Positions 47,235 through 57,026 of a stretch of 64,000 nucleotides of DNA are shown piece by piece. Within the stretch, counting starts at the first letter, position 1, and every line of letters begins with the position of its first letter. Under the pieces are notes generated by a model that searched no databases, was not told where the DNA came from, and saw only the letters and a program-made list of their open reading frames with translations. The stretch comes from Galaxea fascicularis (taxonomy: Eukaryota > Cnidaria > Anthozoa > Scleractinia > Euphylliidae), in contig OX419342.1 in the NCBI GenBank assembly GCA_948470475.1, forward strand, positions 21,553,844-21,617,843, in the 5' to 3' direction. The translations under genes were made by a program, and so were the position numbers.

Positions 47235-49586
47235 ACTTGCATTGCCTAACTTAAGTCACAAGTTTATTAAATGTGTTCATATAGTCTGTAGCACCAACTG
47301 GTTAGTTTAGCAGCTAACACAACTAAAAAACAGGACGACGACTCCATATTTCTGCTACAGTATACCATTCATTTAGCAACAAATCCCAAAAGGCTACTCT
47401 TTTGGTCAAAGCGCAACACCAAAAAGTGCACTTCTTTGTCGTCAATTTTTTAATGGGAAATCTTGTTCAAAAATCAAAAACCTACTTCAGCAGCAAACCT
47501 TAAGGCCAGACCTTGGTATCAGGCTGCAAGGTTTGTTCTCATGTTTTCTGCTGGCCATGCTTACCGAAAAAACTTAGGATACCTGGCATTTAAAGGGTCA
47601 AATTCAATTCCCAAGTTGCAATAGACATCTTTCATAATGACAGCCAAACAGAAAATTCTTTTATTTTCATGCTAATGAGCCCTACTAGCTTCGCTAGGAT
47701 GTGCAAAATTCAAAAGAATTTTTGTTCTGAAATGAGGCTAGTAGGGCTAATTATCATACATACAAAAGAATAACAAATTGGTCACTATTTATGAAAGTTG
47801 TCTATAATTATATTGGACACCCCATCTCACTCTGGCCCATCTACCAACCTGTTCCTTCTCACGGGTTTCTTGATAATAAGAATGCTGATTCTCATCCATG
47901 GTGACTCTGGTTCAGGATGCGATGGCTGTAAAATGAGCTGATGCTCATAGGAGCTCCAAGAGGATACAGGTCCAGGTCCATCTTGAGATGCAATCCCAGC
48001 TATGTACCTCTGAAGCCAGCTCTCATGAACCTGGAAAATTATGAGGTGAGCTATAGTGGTGGACAAGACCCTTGGGGAAAATGTCATACTCCCTACTGCA
48101 CATTACATGGACATTTCAAAAATGGATGTCTATTGGGGGGTACAAAGGGAATATTTCAACTTAAGATATTCCGTATTCCGCTGTTCTGCAGGGGTGAATA
48201 TTCCCATTCCTTGATAATATTTTGGAGGATATTCCTTATTATTTTAATAAGCTGGCTGAACATTCCCTATTCTCGCTTGCATGTGTTTTATTGAAATATT
48301 CCATATTCCGTACATTTTTCAGGTAAATATTCAATATTCCTAAGATTTTCAAGTACGATATTCAATATTCAATATTCCCCTTGCACCCCCGAGTCTATGT
48401 ATATGGAATGGGTTTAAAAAACCCCACTCCCACCCCAACCCCCACCCCTGCTCCAAGAGATCAATGTTGAAGATCAGGAGAATATTTGGGGTAGTCATGC
48501 TTACATTGTGAGAAAGGGGGAGTGGGGAACGGATTGAACATTTGGGTCGCACAAGTATAAACTGAGTAAGCAAGAATTTGTTTCAAGACATATTGTCCTT
48601 TTTGTTCTGCCCAGGGTTTCTAAATTCTGAGAGTAGTCAAACACCAATTATCATCTGAATTAGTGTTTGCTACAGAGGAGTAAGGAGAGGGCAAAGCCTT
48701 TCTTATAATGTTGCCTAAAAGGGGACTGTATCTCTGCTGAGCCAATAAATGCATCAAACAAGGTGAAAAGTGACTGATACACTTTCATAAGTTTGTTCGT
48801 CCTTTATGTCCAAGGCTTCCACATAGCTCTACACTCATTATGCATGTGTCACTCTGAGTTTCTGTCTGAGTCATGATTGCTGTTTGTGATGAGGAACAGA
48901 ATGGCAGTAGAATGACGTATCTATGGGTAGTTGGAAAGATTTCTTCGTCTTGCTCACCTAATGTCATCCTGATGTCATTTCATTAACGATAATTTTTCTT
49001 TTCAATGTAGCAATTCATCGACCCTGAAGGAACGCAAACGTCACTTTGTCCAGTGAAGCGAGAAACTGAAAGTTACATAATTATCAGTTTTTATAAGTTA
49101 ATTTGATACTTCCACCAGTTTGCTCTTTCAGTACATTTGTAGGATAAGACAAAAAGGGCTTCATCGAGAAATGCCTTAAATGAGAGTTTTCAGTAACTAA
49201 GGTGTCCTTCATGACCCCCACAAGCTTTTTAGCTTTCTTATCTGTTCTGTTCTGCTTATAATTATGATGAAGGTTGCCCATATCGGTACAGCAAAAGGAA
49301 CGTTTGCCCAGCCATCTGCGAGAATTACACGTACCTTCCTGTAGCTTCCTTAACCTAAAAAAGTACAACTGTTCTTTTAAAACCTAAAAATCCGGACTAC
49401 AGAGAAGTAGAGAAGAGGACTACTGATGGATTCAGCATTCCTCGACACGATCAAAATTATTAAACCTACCAAACAGCTCACACGGCTTCCATTTTCGTTA
49501 AAGCAAGGTCGAATGCACGATCGCTCGATACCCAGCTCTTCTTCAATCACCTTGCATGCTTCCTCGGGAGATAAACCCTTCTCCAT
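27805..49586 (-). CDS. WDR81: WDR81 orthologue (BEACH-WD40 protein), complete
   Basis: Eighteen coding exons: 49470-49586, 47849-48030, 45498-45672, 43075-44751, 40949-41127, 40169-40359, 37841-39765, 35580-36015, 34495-34963, 33609-33673, 32946-33008, 32436-32659, 31336-31466, 30278-30320 (or to 30256), 29780-29944, 29330-29426, 28905-29011, 27805-27933. They join in phase to about 2,124 residues (human protein about 1,940). The BEACH domain is at about 345-565, with PNYHPVFPWVTDF and HHWIDLTFGYK. A Glu-rich acidic segment is at about 1280-1340 in exon 7. WD40 repeats fill the C-terminus from about 1810, ending LLIGSDTGNIVLCS. The start ATG at 49586 opens a helix matching the vertebrate N-terminus. 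In mammals WDR81 with WDR91 restrains the Beclin-1/class III PI3K complex to drive early-to-late endosome conversion, and it also acts in p62-dependent aggrephagy. That function is inferred here. Confidence 0.93.
29092..29241. repeat. degenerate (GTCA)n microsatellite
   Basis: A 150-bp tract of GTCAG/GTCAA/GTCGG variants ends in a clean run of GTCA units. It lies in the WDR81 intron between exons 16 and 17. Confidence 0.8.
30382..30467. repeat. perfect 35-bp inverted repeat with 16-base loop
   Basis: Arms 30382-30416 and 30433-30467 are exact inverses (TGCGAACGCAGACG...TTTCTC). Perfect identity over 35 bp implies recent origin or gene conversion. It is in WDR81 intron 13. Confidence 0.8.
30506..30630. 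mobile_element. foldback element with degenerate tRNA-like centre
   Basis: AGAATGATCGTCGCAGTTGT at the left and its inverse at the right (30588-30629) enclose AGCCTGAAAAAATTCAGG and a remnant tRNA 3' half (GACTTTAACGAGA). The arms are related to those at 30872-31128 and to the 251-bp unit at 45.9-47.2 kb. Confidence 0.6.
30872..31128. mobile_element. foldback element with intact-looking tRNA-like core
   Basis: Arms beginning AGACTGATTCTCGCAGTTGT and ending CAACTGCGAGGATCAGTCT flank a minus-strand tRNA-like core at about 30939-31009. The core has an A-box (CAGCTCAGTTGG) and a B-box-like GAGTTCAAACC. CCTGA...TCAGG hairpins mark the arm-core junction on both sides. Both arms contain GCAATTGC and AAATTGCG motifs. 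Confidence 0.65.
31926..32325. mobile_element. nested MITEs, inner one a hexanucleotide palindrome
   Basis: The outer element has ends GGCCATTTCCGAGTTCGC and GCGATCTCGGAAATGGCC. The inner element, 31998-32257, has GGTTTACACTTTGACATAAG at the left and CTTATGTCAAAGTGTGAACC at the right. Its arms consist of ATAAGC hexamers in tandem, mirrored as GCTTAT hexamers, around a centre GGAATGGAAAAACTTCCATT. It lies in WDR81 intron 12. Confidence 0.75.
36145..36775. mobile_element. interspersed element, copy A
   Basis: A ~630-bp element with ends CAACTCTCTCGTACGCGACC and GGTCGCTATGAGAGAGATGA and internal variants of GTGGTCGCTTACGAGAG. The same family occurs in inverted orientation at 51624-52206. It is in WDR81 intron 7. 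Confidence 0.65.
36952..37313. mobile_element. MITE, GAGCTTAAGCAACGA family, first of a pair
   Basis: Ends GAGCTTAAGCAACGAGGACG and its inverse, GTCGTTGCTTAAGCTCC, enclose about 290 bp. In WDR81 intron 7. Confidence 0.7.
37328..37639. mobile_element. MITE, GAGCTTAAGCAACGA family, second of a pair
   Basis: Begins GGAGCTTACGGCGACGGCAA and ends CGTCCTCGTTGCTTAAGTTCC-like sequence only 15 bp from the first copy. The interior shares the first copy's ACGTGCGTTTACATTTTGG block in inverted order. Confidence 0.65.
41647..41752. repeat. foldback repeat
   Basis: GGGTTTCATCTGGTTTCCAA on the left and TTGGAAACCTGATGAAACCC on the right around a GAGGCCGCAGGCCGAG centre. In WDR81 intron 4. Confidence 0.65.
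41826..41980. mobile_element. ~155-bp palindromic MITE
   Basis: AATAGGCCATATTCGTATTC and GAATACGAATACGGCCTATT head two arms of about 60 bp that are almost perfect inverses, around a loop containing CTTTTCATATG. In WDR81 intron 4. Confidence 0.7.
42131..42283 (+). pseudogene. relic resembling the N-terminus of a multi-copy recombinase-like family
   Basis: An ATG in a YY1-like context (AAGATGGCAG) opens a 50-codon frame with FRQPKTVEDEGRCVVNA and MRYKNKWAARIFE. This resembles the N-terminal domain that precedes tyrosine-recombinase-like (Crypton/DUF3504) proteins in cnidarians. The frame is lost after this block, and MEEINEKLDQ continues in another frame. It sits inside a WDR81 intron, opposite to the gene, so I regard it as a dead fragment. 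The family assignment is from motif memory only. Confidence 0.35.
46092..46164 (+). tRNA. tRNA-like cassette 1 (GGT at the anticodon position)
   Basis: 73 nt folding as a cloverleaf: 7/7 acceptor pairs (GGCTTCA with TGAAGCC), 4/4 D-stem, 4/5 anticodon stem (A-C at 31:39) and 5/5 T-stem. A-box TAGCTCAGTTGG and B-box GGTTCGAATCC are intact. The loop reads CCGGTAT, so position 33 is C instead of the near-universal U and the nominal anticodon is GGT (Thr). A T6 run follows within about 10 bases and would end Pol III transcription. Probably a SINE head rather than a decoding tRNA. Confidence 0.5.
46343..46415 (+). tRNA. tRNA-like cassette 2
   Basis: Identical to cassette 1, 251 bp downstream. Confidence 0.5.
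46594..46666 (+). tRNA. tRNA-like cassette 3
   Basis: Identical copy in the third unit of the array. Confidence 0.5.
46845..46917 (+). tRNA. tRNA-like cassette 4
   Basis: Identical copy in the fourth unit. Confidence 0.5.
47096..47168 (+). tRNA. tRNA-like cassette 5
   Basis: Identical copy in the fifth unit; the partial sixth unit stops before its tRNA-like domain. Confidence 0.5.
48125..48390. repeat. degenerate GAATATT-type repeat
   Basis: Many spaced copies of ATATTCC, GGAATATT and ATTCAATATT variants. In WDR81 intron 1. Confidence 0.55.
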
Positions 49587-49754
49587 AAAAAATAAACGCA
49601 GGTTAGCTCATTGTAGGCAACAAAACAAGGCTGTAGATCCTCTTCTGTAATGGTGAACACTACCTCGTCTCCAGTCTTTCCGGAAACAAAATGTACCGGA
49701 ATGTCACGTAATATGCTCAGTCGCGTGACGCAATATTACAAAACCACAGGCCAA

Positions 49755-50064
49755 TAGAGTACTAAAGTGATGACGTCATAAAAATGAAATTTCTGAAATT
49801 ATGGGATTTGTCAGGATATTCTGAAAGAACAATGTCCAAGAGGCCTGCTTGCCAAAAATGAGCATTTGGGGACAAATTGTCTCTGAGATCGTAGCCCAGT
49901 TATGCTTACAAAATTCCATACAAACCCTTCTAAATTTTTTTTGGGTCAACCCAAATGCTCATTTTTGGCAAGTAGGCCTCTTGAACATTGTCCTTTCAGA
50001 ATATCCTGACAAATCCCATAATTTCAGAAATTTCATTTTTGTGACGTCACACTTTGGTACTCTA
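49755..50064. mobile_element. MITE with ~110-bp inverted repeats, TA-flanked, carrying CRE sites
   Basis: Long arms (49755-49870 and 49953-50064) are near-perfect inverses, beginning TAGAGTAC and ending GTACTCTA, consistent with a TA target as in Tc1/mariner-type elements. Each arm contains the palindrome TGACGTCA (49771-49778 and 50042-50049), a consensus CREB/ATF site. The near edge is about 170 bp upstream of the WDR81 start codon. Confidence 0.8.
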
Positions 50065-51620
50065 TCCACTTTACTGTTCTACTATTCTAATTTTAATGAA
50101 GGAAGTTTTTGTTTAACAACAAGAAATATTGTTTTTAAAGAATTAATATTTTATTTTTGCTTTGCAAACATATTTTTAACTTCTGTCTTCCTTATTTTTC
50201 AGTACAGCTGGGACCTCTTAATCTTTTATTAATATTCTTCAAGTGAAAATAGAATCTCAAGGACCCAATGTGACTGTGGACATATCTCCCCACTATTTGA
50301 CATCGTCTTTTCCAGAGATGTGCTTCTTATTTACATGAGGGAAATTCTCCTCCACTATAATTTTGTTATTAAGTGGGTGCATGCATCTCCAAATAAATAT
50401 TAATAGCAAACTGCACATAACCACTGATCTGCTTTCAAATCTAGATCAAATTTCCCAATAAACATTTTTTTTACATGGAACAGTTGCTAAATATTTTAGT
50501 TGTTTACCTATTCAGCTGACCTTAGGGTGATTGCCAAGCTGGAGCTCACCATGTTTTGACTCACGCACTCCCTTTCATTTGTAAATCTTTCTGTTGTTAG
50601 GCTTGCTTATGCACACTTAAATAATTATTGCTAATAAATAATAAAATATAATATTAAATAATAGATGGCTGTTGTACAGGGGAGGCCATTGTAGAGAGGA
50701 GGTGGCCATAACTGGAGGTTTGACTGTAAACACATCAATTTTTATTTCTCAATCTTTTTATTGCCACTAATAATCAGATAAGAATAATGTAGATGAGAGG
50801 CACTTTTATTTTTTGTTATTAAAGTTCTAAACATATTTTAACCTACTAGATTACTAGTTAGAACATGTTGACACACACCTTAAAATATAGGAGACCAAAT
50901 TAATAGTGCTTACTGAAAAGCAACTCACAAACTGTGAGAGGTTTATCATGTGAGGAAAAATATGGAGAAATATTCCTTACTGGAGTTGAACATGACCTTT
51001 CATGTACAAGTCACATGCTGTAACTGCTTAACTTCAGACTAAAGAGGTGTTGAGAGGATCGCAAGAAAATTATTAAATTCATAACCCCTTGTTATTCTCA
51101 AGAATATTAGAGCTGGTAGAACTGATATGTGGGTGAACAATTACTTACTTTGAGAAGATGTAGCGCATTGGTAAATGGTAAGGTGTCTTATACATGAAAA
51201 TGCAATAAATGGACCACAGTTGATGACTTCATCATTTTGTTCTCTTCAGCAGAATAGTTTGCCAACTCATATTGTTTGGTAAATTTATTGTGTTAACTCA
51301 ATTAATCATAATAGTGATTGATCAAGATTGCACTGCAAAATTAGAAGATTGAGTGTAATCACCACTCTTCAATAATTTAATGAATATTTACTTTCAGTGA
51401 CACCACTCTTGTTTAGAAGCACAATCTCCTTATATCACTACTGATAAGCAATACGTATAAAAGACTGGAGGTTCTGGAGAGGTGACAGGTTTGAAGCTAG
51501 TACTCAATCTGACTGGTACCAATACTCACATTGAACTTACATACATGTACATACATCCAGAACTTCAAGACGCAACCTCAATTTGTACAGTACCAAGCAA
51601 ACACAATATTTGACCATTTA
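50065..51620. other. intergenic WDR81-OPA3, no gene seen
   Basis: AT-rich. A short fragment near 50680-50730 (GGAGGCCATTGTAGAGAGGA) belongs to the family of the next element. No exon is supported. Confidence 0.5.
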
Positions 51621-51623
51621 ATA

Positions 51624-52206
51624 CAGTCAACTCTCTTATACATGTAGCAACCACTTCTCGTAAGCGACCATCTTCCATAACTGACCATGCACTTTGTAAA
51701 TAACCATTTTGTTTCTCAGTCAAATACTGTACTGAAAACTCTCTTGTAAGTGATCACTACTCAAATTTCTTAAGTGACCGCAACCACTCTTTAGGTCAGA
51801 AGTTTGACATATTCTTTTGATGTCTGTTTCCAGTAAGTGACCACCCAATATGATCACATATGATCTTTAGAAAATCATTACTCAAATGTCACAAAAGTTC
51901 AGTAGGCTTATTTAAAAGCACTGACCTGGAGTGCCGACAAACAATAACAGTTTACATACAAGAAAGATGGCTATTATTGGTTCTGTACTAGATAAACACG
52001 ATTTCAAATACATGTACACCAGTGCTTTCAATCTTTTCCCTAAGCCTAATTTTACCTAAAAAATAATATTTAAAATTATGTAATAAGTTAATCAATTCAG
52101 TTTCAGGCTAATTTTGTTGATTTTTCTTGTAAGCAATCACCTCCTGTAAGAGACCACTTTGTCATGCACCAAGGGTGCTCACTTACAAGTCAAGAGAGTT
52201 GACTGT
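51624..52206. mobile_element. interspersed element, copy B (inverted relative to copy A)
   Basis: Begins TACAGTCAACTCTCTTATAC and ends AAGAGAGTTGACTGTA, giving short terminal inverted repeats and a possible TA target. The interior carries TTCTCGTAAGCGACCA-like motifs matching 36145-36775 on the other strand. Confidence 0.7.
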
Positions 52207-52406
52207 ACTCCTTTTAAAAATAATTGTGTTTGCATCCTTGTACATAAAGCTTTTACTCTGAACAATTTTGGTAAAAAGGACAAAAATTATTCAGGGACCA
52301 TAACAAGGTTATCAGTCATAAGTTAAAAATAACAACTGACATAAAAACTATACAATGTACCAGGTAAGTTTCGTTCTTACCAATAATTCTGAGGTATTTT
52401 TATGAA

Positions 52407-54476
52407 CTAACTTTTACTATGAACTAATCTTGTCAACTCCCGAACTTGAGCAGCATTGGTTTCAACCGTGAGTTCAAGTTCCTTGATTTGATTTTGCAAG
52501 TCAGTTATTCTCTGATTTTGTGCATCCTCTTTGCCTTCATCCTTTCTCTGCCCTCTTCTGTATTCATAATACAACATCATTGTTGCAACACCAAATACCA
52601 GTGATTCTCCCAAGAGTTCAGCACCAACATCAACAGCCACCTGTTCACTAAGAGGTTGAACTTTCTCTGGGCCTGAAAGGCCCATTAACCTCATCTTCAC
52701 CCTTGTTTCGAGCCAATGATAACCTGTAAACATTAACAAGTACTTTGTAAATGCCTCTTACTAACCGAGTTCGAGGTCCATACCGTAAGTTACAGACCAA
52801 GTTTTTTCCGGTTCACTTATGGCTCAAGCAGGAAGTATGCGGGCCATAAATCAATGGGAAAAAACAAGGATCCGCAACTTCCATTACAGACCAAATGACA
52901 CAACAATAGGATTGGTGCTCTCGGGTAGTAATGACGTAGCAATTATGATGACGTCCTAGGCAGTGTCCTGGATTATGCATCTTTTGTGGCAAAAGATTTA
53001 TTGTGGTGGTTAAGCTTTTATTTGTTGGGGAGGAAAGATTGTATGACGAGCCAAAAGAAGGTCTGGGTTTGAGGGCAGGATATTTCAAGTCTGTTTGCAT
53101 TTTGTTGCTTTCAAAATAGGTAACAAAGCTTGCTATTTGTAGAGCAAGTCAGTTACGAAGTGTATCGATTGCTGGATTGAAGTTCAACTACTACGATTTG
53201 TCAGACACAAATCACATCCTAGAGCAACTGAAAGACTCAGTTGAAAAACCAAGTTTACATACATGTATAGAAAACATTGAGAAATGTGAAACTAAGTAGA
53301 AAGTCAGGAACTGTGCAGTACTTGTGATAGCTGGTTTTGACTTCTTTACTGGTACATATGTGTCCTTGTCAGCATTTTGTTTGTTACGATATTATCCCTT
53401 TTAGAAACAAACAAAGGAAGGCATTTAAAGGTGACTCACTCCCATATCTCCTGTACTTAAACTGTTGACTTTGTTATTATTATGTTGAGCTATCATAAAA
53501 TTGACATTTAGAATTTAAAAAGAAAAACTAAATATTTTGCTCTCATTTTAATATACTATTCAGCAATTTCAATAAAGGTTATTATGGGTTATTATGAAAT
53601 CATGTTGTGGCAAAAGATTTACTATGAAAAATAATAAATTATTTTTATTTTATGTGCTTAACAAGGTTTTATTGCATTCTAATCAGATTAGATCAAAAGA
53701 CCGGAGACACTATTAGTGTCAACTATTTCTACTTAATACCTTTTATCCAACCCTTGCAAAGTGCATTAGAATATATACACAGCAGAACAATGTGTCACAT
53801 GTTTAAACACAGCATAACCACTTTCTTTGGAATATAAGATGATTTGATAATCTACAATCATACAGTACATGTATTCCCATAATTAGTGTTGCAGTTTTGA
53901 CTATGGACCTTTTCAGGGCCATTCCCTTTAATATCCACACCCTCCCCTCCCCTGCTATGGACGACATTTTCTGAAGGGGGTGAGTCATTTCTGAGGGGGT
54001 GAGCCAGTCGGCATCTTTTGATATTTAGATTTTTTCTGAGGGGAAGTACAAAATTTGGCTTATTTCTGAGGGGAGGGAGGAGGGGGGGTTATGGCGACCT
54101 CATCCATAGGGGGGGTGTGGATAATAAATGGCATGATAATCTAAGTGCTAGTCTTACATACAAAAGAAAGATAATCAGGCAATAAGAACTTTTGTTTTCA
54201 GTTTTGCTGCCTACACAATTTCCCATGATATCCGAACTCGGAACTGGGAACTCCTGCAAGCAAAACATTCATAAGAACTTCACAACATGTTGAGAAATTG
54301 CATCATAAAATGCCGATCGAAGATCTCATCTTACCTTGCCCGGGCCAGACACAAACATATTTCCTAAAGAAATCACTTTGTTTTGCTGCGGTCTTTAAGC
54401 TATTCGCTACTGGTTTGGAGACTTGTTTTACAGCTAAACTCACCAGTTTGAATAAAGGAAATGAACCAACCACCAT
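52407..54476 (-). CDS. OPA3: OPA3 orthologue, complete
   Basis: Two exons, 54335-54476 and 52407-52723, join in phase 1 to 152 residues (human 179). The N-terminus MVVGSFPLFKLVSLAVKQVS is the family's hydrophobic mitochondrial-targeting start. The intron interrupts at VWPGQG/YHWLETR, the same place as the first human intron. Conserved core: TRVKMRLMGL, a LGAELLGES stretch with a hydrophobic segment, then YYEYRRGQ and a C-terminal coiled coil of about 45 residues. Mammalian OPA3 is a mitochondrial membrane protein influencing network shape and lipid handling; loss causes 3-methylglutaconic aciduria type III and optic atrophy. It lies 2.8 kb upstream of WDR81 on the same strand. Confidence 0.95.
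52754..52870. repeat. interspersed repeat, copy 2 of the 14.1-kb family
   Basis: CCTCTTACTAACCGAGTTCG followed by AAGTTACAGACCAAGTTTTT matches 14136-14190. In the OPA3 intron, immediately upstream of exon 2. Confidence 0.6.
53918..54132. mobile_element. MITE with G-tract interior
   Basis: GCCATTCCCTTTAATATCCA at the left and TGGATAATAAATGGC at the right, with several CTGAGGGGG tracts between. In the OPA3 intron. Confidence 0.6.
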
Positions 54477-54965
54477 GATGAAATCGAAAAGTATGCGTTA
54501 TGTACGGAACTGTGAATAGTCCGCATTGGTTTACGGCGATCCGGGTCCCAGTCCTTTTCAGGCGTGCGTTTCTTGAAAACGGCCGAAAAAAAAAAAAAAA
54601 CGAAGATGTTTCCAGGCATGAAATTTTGCAACAAATTTCTCCGTTCGTATCTTGAAATCGTGGTAAAATACCAGCTGGTTAGAATTAGAGGATCGCAGTT
54701 TTAGAAATGGCTTTTCGGGCCCAAAACGTTTTCGGGACTTTCGAGAAACGAGGCCCTGGCTTCTTCTTTATCCTTTTCCCACTGCCCAGTCCACCAAACA
54801 CGTGTTTCTTTCCAATCCTAAAGGGCAGACAGAGGTTCGCTTTATCTTGCGAATCAATAGTTACTCCCATTAAAACAGTAGCTATGATCTGACATTATTT
54901 TAAGATCCAACTACTAAGGTGTTTTGTTTCATATTTCGACCCGACTCGATTCTTCCGGAGTGTAA

Positions 54966-55113
54966 TGCAGGAGTCAGTGTAAACCCCCACCCCGGGACAA
55001 GGTGGGGATTTGTTACAGACTTAATTTCAAATATTAACAAATTCCCCTTCTTTTCCCGACTCAGAGATCCCCACTTGTCCCGAGGTGGGGGCCTATTTAC
55101 ATTGACTCCTGCA
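54966..55113. mobile_element. ~148-bp MITE
   Basis: TGCAGGAGTCAGTGTAAACC at the left and TTTACATTGACTCCTGCA at the right; inner arms share CCCCACC and GGGACAAG motifs. It lies about 490 bp upstream of the OPA3 start codon. Confidence 0.7.
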
Positions 55114-57026
55114 TAAAGCTTGCTTTGCGTTTGCCTCTTGGTATTTACATTTCATTGAACTACCATGCAAATATTTCCATTGACGTGGTGTCTTAATCCC
55201 CAAATTGAAATGGCCGACAGTCATGACTGAGGGAAAGCATATGGTCGGATTAGCATATAGGTAACTGTAACTTACATCACATTCAGTGTGGAGCACTAAG
55301 TTTGAAAAAGGGTCTTCAAGGCAGCACGGCTGTAATGGTTCAACGTTGAAGGCTTACAACTTAGGGCTTTTAGTCGGTGGGCCTTAATTCTATAAACACC
55401 CCGATGTTCGCTGAACACTGCTTGGTCTTCCTTATAATTAAAAGCAAAACTCGTTCTTAGAAAATAACCGGCATTCATGAAAATTGAAACATAAACAGTT
55501 TTGAGAATAGATGGTCCAGCGTGATTGTGTCCTTTGTTTCTTTTCTTGGCAAAGTACGGTTTTGTTCTTTGGCTCCATATGGTCGATACATCTAAGCGTA
55601 TAGTGATTTTTCCGTCTTCTGCACGCGTGCATGCGCATATATGTGCTAATTTATCATGATTCCTTTTAAAGTTCCTCTGTTGAAATATAAATATATAGAA
55701 ATATCTATATCAATACTTCGATAAACTAGAGTTTGACTGTTTTCTGCGGTATTAATTATAAAGTGAACCTCTCATGGAAGTGACATGGTTAAGGAGCCTG
55801 GGAACCGTGGAGCAGGTACCGGTAAAGTGTTACGGCTCCCTTGTCTGCAAGCAGTAAATTAGATTCAGGTCCTATAAATAATAAAAAGACACTGCGCAAG
55901 CACAATAGAACCCTCGTGTTCAGATATAAATCAAACAAAACCGCAATTCCAAATGATTGTTTGCTAAGAAGCGTTAGTGTGGATGTCCGAGAGCATTTCT
56001 TATAACCGTCACAAAGTTAGGTTGATGATTCGCCTTGTATTGACCGGCTATTGGGAGAACAAAGGTCCCCAGCAGCACGTTGCTGGTAAGTTGTAAGTTT
56101 GATCGCAATTACGTGCCTCCAATCTATGGTTCGTATTTCACTGAGATGCTATTTATAATCGTTGGCAGTGTCGTCAAGAAGATGGAAGCGATTTTTCTTG
56201 TTTTCTTTGACTCGTCTGTAATTGCCACTGTTAAAGCCGTCCCTCGAACTGATATTCTTCGATGTTTTGCGCACTTGGGTAATCTACAATCGAGGTTGAT
56301 ATACAAAGCTTAATTACCATAAAGTCTTCATTTAAAAGCATCAACTTAATAATTTACCCAGACAAGTGTATATATAGAAGCACGAAATGTAATATTTGGT
56401 TCTACCTGAGGTTGGAGATCAGTACTGCAAAAAGTTACTGTGTAGAATTTGTTGATACAGTACAAATGCTACTCCAAAACCTCGACCGTAAGAGCTGATA
56501 ATATCTTTGTTTCAGTCACATAATGTAAACTGTAAATCCGAAATATTTGGCCAACAAAATACAAAATACAAGCAAGCAACCAAACAAAAAAATAAACAAA
56601 ACTAAAAAAAACTTTCTGTGCACCTAAAAAAATCTTAAATCACAAGCCATGAGTTACAAACATATTTCCCGGCCCTTAACAGGAACTTTTGAATACAAAT
56701 CGAAACTTTGTTAAGGAACATGGATTGTTCTTACTTTATGAACCGAAAGCTGCGCCCTCCCTCCTGGCTCAACATACACTAATAACAAGCTAAGATGCCA
56801 ACCCAAAAAGGTGATGTTTTCAGTAGCGGTTAAATCTTCATAATTACGTTAAGCCCGCCAAAATACAAAGCAAATTAGTGATCAAAACGTATTTCTTTGC
56901 GGTATGGACAGCTCTAGGATGTGCATATCTCTGAACGTTTGAGGTGGCTGTCAAATTTACACGATGGGATTAAGTATGATTTCATTCCACAGACTACCCT
57001 GAGCCCCACAGTGAGATGGGCATGAA
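55114..57026. other. intergenic OPA3 to NXPE-like gene
   Basis: No gene or transposon ends recognised. Presumably contains the promoter of the plus-strand gene at 57027, but no TATA box stands out. Confidence 0.4.

Larger units (their letters stand above)
45922..47252 (+). mobile_element. tandem 5.2-copy tRNA-like SINE array with 11-bp TSD
   Basis: Five full 251-bp units and a 54-bp partial unit fill 45933-47241 exactly. TTGCCTAACTT flanks both sides (45922-45932 and 47242-47252). I see no base differences between units. Each unit has a tRNA-like domain, then CCTGATTTTTTCAGG, then an AT-rich body containing TGCGATGATCACTCTTCA and ACCGCAG, motifs shared with the foldback elements at 30.5-31.1 kb. 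It lies antisense in WDR81 intron 2. Confidence 0.85.

Noticed and set aside
45922..47252. Regular repeat array as a CRISPR
   Set aside because: Whole 251-bp units are repeated with no unique spacers; eukaryotic context and tRNA-like content explain it.
48785..48967. Minus-strand frame with a donor-like GTGAGC
   Set aside because: No in-phase acceptor gives an open exon; lies inside WDR81 intron 1 with no homology.
49084..49368. Minus-strand frame between WDR81 exons 1 and 2, first taken as an exon
   Set aside because: It does not match WDR81, and exon 1 (ending 49470) joins in phase directly to 48030 with the conserved SCL/VHESWLQRY junction.
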